Shown: positions 4,112-7,643 of the stretch, in pieces
How the letters are laid out: each line of letters starts with the position of its first letter
How positions within the stretch are numbered: the stretch's first letter is position 1
DNA from: an uncultured Arenimonas sp.
Lineage (GTDB): Bacteria > Pseudomonadota > Gammaproteobacteria > Xanthomonadales > Xanthomonadaceae
Assembly: GCA_946480565.1 (NCBI GenBank)
Contig: CAMLKR010000111.1
Location: forward strand, 1-7,643
DNA length: 7,643 nt
Direction of reading: 5' to 3'
Notes under the pieces: generated by a model
The model's database searches: none
What the model saw: only the letters and a program-made list of their open reading frames with translations
Told to the model about the DNA's origin: nothing
Program-made: the position numbers and the translations under genes

Positions 4112-6385
4112 TCAGCCGACTTCGTCGCGCAGCTTGCCCATGACCCGGTGCAGGACCTGGTCGAATACGCCTTCCTGCTCGCGGACCAGCAGGTTGCCCT
4201 CCTGCTTCATCGCCGCCAGCTCCTCGACCGAGGCCACCAGCACGCGCACGCCGCGCCGGTTGACGAACATCAGGCGCGACGAGATCGGGCTGACCCAGGA
4301 CAGCTTGACCGGGTGGTGTTTGCCGTCTTCGCCGGCGATGTGGATCCAGGTGCCGATCTTGAGCTGGCGCATCATCTCGACGTCTTCCTCGCTGACGTCC
4401 AGGCGCGCCTTCCCGGCCACCACTTCCAGGCGCGGCTTGAGGTCGGCCAGTGCCGCCGCGGCGGCGGCGGCCGGGTTGCGGCGCTCCGGCATCGGCACGA
4501 CGTTTTCGGGCGGGATGATGTTGGACGGTGCCGGCGCCGGGGCCTGGCCCCGGGCCAGGCGGTCCAGGCTATCGGCCAGGGCGCGCTGCATCTCCTGGGC
4601 GGCCTCGCCGATGATGCCGGAGCTGGCCAGCACGTTCTCGATCGGTTCGCGCAGGGCCTGCAGCGCCGGGCCGGCGGGCTTGGCCGCCTCGCCTTCGCGC
4701 GGCAGCAGCGCCAACAGGCGGTCGGCGACCGACAGCGCGGACTGCCAGGAGCTGCTCTCCGGGCCTTCGCGCAGGGCGATCATGGACAGGTGGTGGGTCC
4801 AGCAGCGGCCCAGGAAGTCTTCCATCGCCGGGGTCGGCTGCAGCCCCTGGGTGCGCTGGGCCAGCTCCTTCGAGGCGAGGTCGCGGGCCTGTTCCAGACG
4901 CTCCTGGCCGCGCTGGGCCTCGGCGGCACGGCGTTCGGCCAGTTCGACCCGGCGGCGGTGCTGGTCCAGGAACTGGCGCAGCTCCTGCTCCAGCGTCTCG
5001 AAGATGGCGATGTCTTCGTTGAACTCGGCGATCAGGCGGTCGACGGTGTTCTCGGCCTTCTGCAGCAGCTCCCGCTCCTGCGGGCCTTCGCCGCGGTTGC
5101 CCTCGACCGCCTCGGCCAGCGAATTCAGCAGCCGGCGCGCCGGATGCGACTTGTAGAGGAACAGCCGGCGGTCCATCACCGCCGCCTTGACGAACGGCAC
5201 CACCAGGCGCGAGATCATCGTGCGCGCGGAGTGCTCGAAATCGCGCTCGTCGAACATCACGTCGAACAGCATGCCGACCAGGTCGACCGCGTCCTCGTCG
5301 TCCTGGCTCATGCTGACCTGCTCGGGCGGCAGGCCGATGCGGCTGGCGCCGCGCAGCAGTTCGTTCTTCAGCAGCGCCGCCAGCGAGACCTCCGGCCGCT
5401 CCAGGGCCTCGGTCACCGCCGCCGGCACGCTGTTCTGCATCAGCGACAGCACCGACATCATTTCTTCGGCGACCATCGGCCGCTGGCCGCCGCGGCCGGT
5501 CTGGCGGCCGCCGAGCTGCTGCGAACCGCCGCCGCCCGGACGCCAGGCGTGCAGCATCTGCACCAGGGCGTCGAACACGGCGCGGTCTTCGGTGCTCGGC
5601 GCGCCGGAGCCGGGCGCAGCGTAGTCCGAGGCCGCCGGCGCATAACCGTCGGCGGTGCGCGGCGCGACCAGGTCGGGACGCTCGGTCGCGGGCTGGGCGG
5701 CCGGCTTGGGCGCCGGCTTCGGCGCGGCGTTGACCGGGCTGAAGCCGGCAGCCGCGAGGCGGCCGTTGAGATCCACCAGCAGTTCGCGCAGGTCGTGGAT
5801 GACCTCGCGCTCGTAGTATTTGAACAGCACCATGCGCACGTCCGCCGGCACCTCGATGCCGCGGTGGGCTTCGGCGATGGCGTTGGCCAGGCTGTGCGCG
5901 CTGAGCGGGTTCTGGGCCGGCTCGAGCTGGGCCAGGCCGAGCATACGCGCCATCCGGCCGGCCAGCTCGTCGAGCATGTTGCCGTGGATGCGCATGATCG
6001 CTTCCGCGGTCAGGTTCGTCGCCAGCTGCTCCTCGAGCTCGCTTTCCTCCAGCAGGGACAGCACGACATTGCCGTCGCTGTCGCCGGGCAGCTTCGGCGT
6101 GGCGCGCTGGTCGAGCTGCTCGAAGCCCTTGTCCAACTGGTCGCGGAAACCGCGCTCGATCGGCGCGCGGGAATTGCGCAGGGCGCGCATCGCATGCAGG
6201 TAGGGCGAGCCGGTCGGGGCGCCATCCTTCTTGGCCAGGTCGAACAGCCAGTCGTCGGCCCGGGCGAAGACGCGGGCCAGCACCGACTGCAGGTGCTCGG
6301 TGCTGCGCCGGCGCATGGCCGCGATCAGGTCCCGCGCCACGGTGCCGGGACGTCGTTCGCTGGTGGATGGAGTGAATTCGCTCAT
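4112..6385 (-). CDS. DUF1631 family protein with PilZ-like C-terminal domain
   Basis: A large soluble protein of 757 residues with no signal peptide or membrane helix; its biochemical role is not known to me. The N-terminal helical part (about 15-215) holds the family pattern VLFKYYEREVIHDLRELLVD (186-205). A Pro/Ala/Gly-rich linker follows (217-305, with APKPAPKPAA and a GGGG stretch). The main DUF1631 region runs from about 305 to 610, including SLAALLKNELL (334-344), DAVDLVGMLFDVMFDE (365-380), HPARRLLNSLAEAV (414-427) and a likely coiled coil at 437-515. A second Pro/Ala linker (613-647) leads to a final compact domain (676-735) reading GTWIHIAGEDGKHHPVKLSW, then RLMFVNRRGVRVLVAS, like the small beta-barrel of PilZ-type proteins. 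ATG 6385 is preferred over GTG 6397; the ribosome site is weak. It diverges from the nitroreductase gene. Confidence 0.9.
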   Translation of the reverse strand: MSEFTPSTSERRPGTVARDLIAAMRRRSTEHLQSVLARVFARADDWLFDLAKKDGAPTGSPYLHAMRALRNSRAPIERGFRDQLDKGFEQLDQRATPKLPGDSDGNVVLSLLEESELEEQLATNLTAEAIMRIHGNMLDELAGRMARMLGLAQLEPAQNPLSAHSLANAIAEAHRGIEVPADVRMVLFKYYEREVIHDLRELLVDLNGRLAAAGFSPVNAAPKPAPKPAAQPATERPDLVAPRTADGYAPAASDYAAPGSGAPSTEDRAVFDALVQMLHAWRPGGGGSQQLGGRQTGRGGQRPMVAEEMMSVLSLMQNSVPAAVTEALERPEVSLAALLKNELLRGASRIGLPPEQVSMSQDDEDAVDLVGMLFDVMFDERDFEHSARTMISRLVVPFVKAAVMDRRLFLYKSHPARRLLNSLAEAVEGNRGEGPQERELLQKAENTVDRLIAEFNEDIAIFETLEQELRQFLDQHRRRVELAERRAAEAQRGQERLEQARDLASKELAQRTQGLQPTPAMEDFLGRCWTHHLSMIALREGPESSSWQSALSVADRLLALLPREGEAAKPAGPALQALREPIENVLASSGIIGEAAQEMQRALADSLDRLARGQAPAPAPSNIIPPENVVPMPERRNPAAAAAAALADLKPRLEVVAGKARLDVSEEDVEMMRQLKIGTWIHIAGEDGKHHPVKLSWVSPISSRLMFVNRRGVRVLVASVEELAAMKQEGNLLVREQEGVFDQVLHRVMGKLRDEVG

Positions 6386-6501
6386 GGGCCTCGGCACGTC
6401 CGGGGGGTTTACGCGCTATGGCGGGAGTTTCCAGCACTCTGCCACACCGTTCTGTGAACCCCTTCCCAGAATCCGAGGGGCGGGGGTCCGGCGGGGCCGA
6501 A

Positions 6502-6510
6502 TGGTAATCT
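6502..6510 (+). promoter_or_regulatory. Extended -10 promoter placing transcription start at the nitroreductase ATG
   Basis: TGG-TAATCT is a TGn-extended -10 whose hexamer matches TATAAT at four of six positions. It ends 7 nt before ATG 6518, so transcription would begin on or beside the A of ATG and yield a leaderless mRNA. No -35 is recognisable in the GC-rich stretch upstream, and no Shine-Dalgarno sequence precedes the ATG, both in line with this reading. Confidence 0.5.
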
Positions 6511-6517
6511 TGCGCTC

Positions 6518-7084
6518 ATGAATGCCCTCGATGCCCTGCGCCGCCGCCGCTCGGTGCCCTCCCGCCTGCTCGGGGAGCCCGGACCCAGTCCGGACCAGCT
6601 CCGCAGCCTGCTGACCGAAGCGGTCCGCGTGCCCGACCACGGCAAACTAACTCCTTGGCGCTTCCTGCGCATCCAGGGCCCGGCCCGCCAGGCCCTGGGC
6701 GACCTGCTCGCCGCCCGGGCCCTCGAGCGCGACCCGGCCGCGCCGGCCGCGGCCGTGGACAAGGACCGTCAGCGCTTCTCACATGCGCCACTGGTGCTTG
6801 CGGTCATCGCCCGGCTCACCCCCGGGCACAAGGTGCCGGAACAGGAGCAGCTGCTGTCCGGCGGCGCGGTCTGTTTCGCCCTGCTGCAGGCGGCCCAGGC
6901 CCTGGGCTTCGGCGCCCAGTGGCTCACCGGCTGGGCGGCCTACGACCCGGTGGTCACCGCGCGTCTGGGGCTGGGCGAGAACGAGAAGGTGCTGGGCTTC
7001 ATCCACATCGGCACCGCGACCGAGGAGGCACCCGAGCGCCAGCGCCCGGATCCGGAACATCTGCTCGGCGACTGGACCCCGTGA
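6518..7084 (+). CDS. YdjA-like nitroreductase family protein (FMN-dependent NAD(P)H oxidoreductase)
   Basis: A 188-residue single-domain nitroreductase, close in length to E. coli YdjA (183). FMN-contacting parts are visible: RRRRSVPSR (8-16), VPDHGKLTPWRF (38-49) and the C-terminal GFIHIGTATEE (160-170). The GHKVPEQEQLLSGGAV segment (103-118) and GFGAQWLTGWAAYDPVV (130-146) follow the YdjA order. Members are small FMN-bound homodimers that reduce nitro compounds or quinones in vitro; the natural substrate is unknown, and none can be given here. The start is fixed by the N-terminal family pattern (MNALDALRRRRS). There is no ribosome site, and a -10 element ends 7 nt upstream, suggesting leaderless translation. 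The stop overlaps the exonuclease start by 4 bp (GTGA), so the two form an operon. Confidence 0.93.
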   Translation: MNALDALRRRRSVPSRLLGEPGPSPDQLRSLLTEAVRVPDHGKLTPWRFLRIQGPARQALGDLLAARALERDPAAPAAAVDKDRQRFSHAPLVLAVIARLTPGHKVPEQEQLLSGGAVCFALLQAAQALGFGAQWLTGWAAYDPVVTARLGLGENEKVLGFIHIGTATEEAPERQRPDPEHLLGDWTP

Positions 7085-7643
7085 CCGGTCCCGTCCACCT
7101 GGTCGACGCCAGCCTCTACGTGTTCCGTGCCTGGCATTCGATGCCGCCGGAGTTCGAGGACCGCGAGGGCTGGCCGGTGAACGCGGTGCACGGCTTCGCG
7201 CGCTTCCTGCTCGAGCTGCTCGAGCGCCAGAAGCCGGCCCGCATCGCCATCGCCTTCGATGAATCGCTGGACTCGAACTTCCGCAACGACCTCTATCCGG
7301 CCTACAAGGCCAACCGCGACGCCGCCCCCGAGGAGCTCAAGCGCCAGTTCGCCCACTGCCAGCGCCTTTGCCGCGCGCTCGGCCTTTCGGTGCTGGCCGA
7401 CGGCCGCTACGAGGCCGACGACCTGATCGGCACCGCCCTGGGCCACGTGCGCCGCGTCGGCCACGCCGGCCTGATCGTCTCGGCCGACAAGGACCTGTCG
7501 CAGCTGCTCGACGCCGACGACGAACAGTGGGACTACGCCCGCAACGAACGCTGGCGTGCCGACGGCGTCAAGGCCCGCTACGGCGTTCACGCCCACCAGA
7601 TCGCCGACTACCTGGGCCTGACCGGCGACGCCATCGACAACAT
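7081..7643 (+). CDS. 5'-3' exonuclease / flap endonuclease (FEN family), N-terminal part; runs off the right edge
   Basis: The first 187 codons of a 5' nuclease of the PolA N-terminal / FEN superfamily, which removes 5' flaps and RNA primers with two metal ions. Expected acidic metal ligands are in place: Asp-9 (HLVDAS), Asp-60 (IAFDES), Glu-111, Asp-113 and Asp-114 (YEADDLIG), Asp-136 and Asp-138 (SADKDLS), Asp-183 and Asp-186 (GLTGDAIDN). The arch segment NFRNDLYPAYKANR (66-79) is typical, and the helix-hairpin-helix begins at the edge. The N-terminus HLVDASLYVFRAWHS differs from that of full PolA, so a stand-alone exonuclease (Xni/ExoIX-like, commonly about 250-320 residues) is more likely than DNA polymerase I; the missing 3' part would decide. 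It starts at GTG 7081, overlapping the nitroreductase stop as GTGA, without a clear ribosome site; translation is probably coupled. Confidence 0.88.
   Translation, partial: MTGPVHLVDASLYVFRAWHSMPPEFEDREGWPVNAVHGFARFLLELLERQKPARIAIAFDESLDSNFRNDLYPAYKANRDAAPEELKRQFAHCQRLCRALGLSVLADGRYEADDLIGTALGHVRRVGHAGLIVSADKDLSQLLDADDEQWDYARNERWRADGVKARYGVHAHQIADYLGLTGDAIDN

Noticed and set aside
2971..4143. 390-codon plus-strand frame opposite pntAA
   Set aside because: The minus strand carries all catalytic motifs of PntAA; the antisense product has no family pattern.
6425..6450. Sigma-54-type promoter (TGGCA...GCT) upstream of the DUF1631 gene on the minus strand
   Set aside because: The GG and GC pairs are not 10 nt apart as sigma-54 requires.
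3896..6457. Very long open frame (853 codons) on the plus strand opposite the DUF1631 gene
   Set aside because: It is a shadow of high-GC coding DNA: the product is low-complexity and rich in Arg, Gln, Gly, Ala and His, with no recognisable domain, while the minus strand encodes a clear DUF1631 protein.
7081..7643. Full DNA polymerase I (polA)
   Set aside because: The N-terminus (HLVDASLYVFRAWHS) fits stand-alone 5'-3' exonucleases better than the usual PolA opening; the window ends before a polymerase domain could be seen, so no polA call is made.

Overview
The window is compact, very GC-rich (about 70% or more, judged by eye) gammaproteobacterial chromosome. Protein resemblances (a stand-alone 5'-3' exonuclease, a YdjA-like nitroreductase, a DUF1631 protein, a three-subunit transhydrogenase) suggest the Xanthomonadaceae/Lysobacteraceae (Lysobacter, Luteimonas or Pseudoxanthomonas type). 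That placement is inference from remembered families, not a search. No RNA genes, insertion sequences, CRISPR array or phage genes were seen, and no gap between genes exceeds about 135 bases.

Layout. On the minus strand, reading from right to left: a DUF1631 protein (6385-4112), pntAA (4047-2950), then after an interruption pntAB (945-649) and pntB (652 to beyond the left edge). PntAA, PntAB and PntB together form the proton-translocating NAD(P)+ transhydrogenase, and their genes are normally adjacent. Here pntAA is separated from pntAB-pntB by about 2 kb carrying four genes on the opposite strand: a secreted 11-residue-repeat protein (1077-1409), an ECF-type sigma factor (1476-2024), a single-pass membrane protein in the position of an anti-sigma factor (2021-2380) and a secreted DUF3106 protein (2380-2925). 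The last three overlap at start and stop codons and form one operon. The same sigma / small membrane protein / DUF3106 order is known from betaproteobacteria, so this is probably a conserved envelope-related regulatory module.

The strongest non-coding signal is a 20-bp element, identical at 17 positions, that begins exactly 66 bp before the start codon of both the repeat-protein gene (1011-1030) and the sigma gene (1410-1429). Each copy is an inverted repeat, GCCGG-N9-CCGGC, containing GTCAAC, and each is followed at ECF-like spacing by CGTT. The simplest reading is that the sigma factor drives its own operon and the repeat-protein gene from matching promoters.

On the right, the plus strand carries a YdjA-like nitroreductase (6518-7084), probably made from a leaderless mRNA, overlapping by 4 bp a 5'-3' exonuclease gene that runs off the right edge (7081-7643). 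The DUF1631 gene and this pair diverge from a 132-bp intergenic region.
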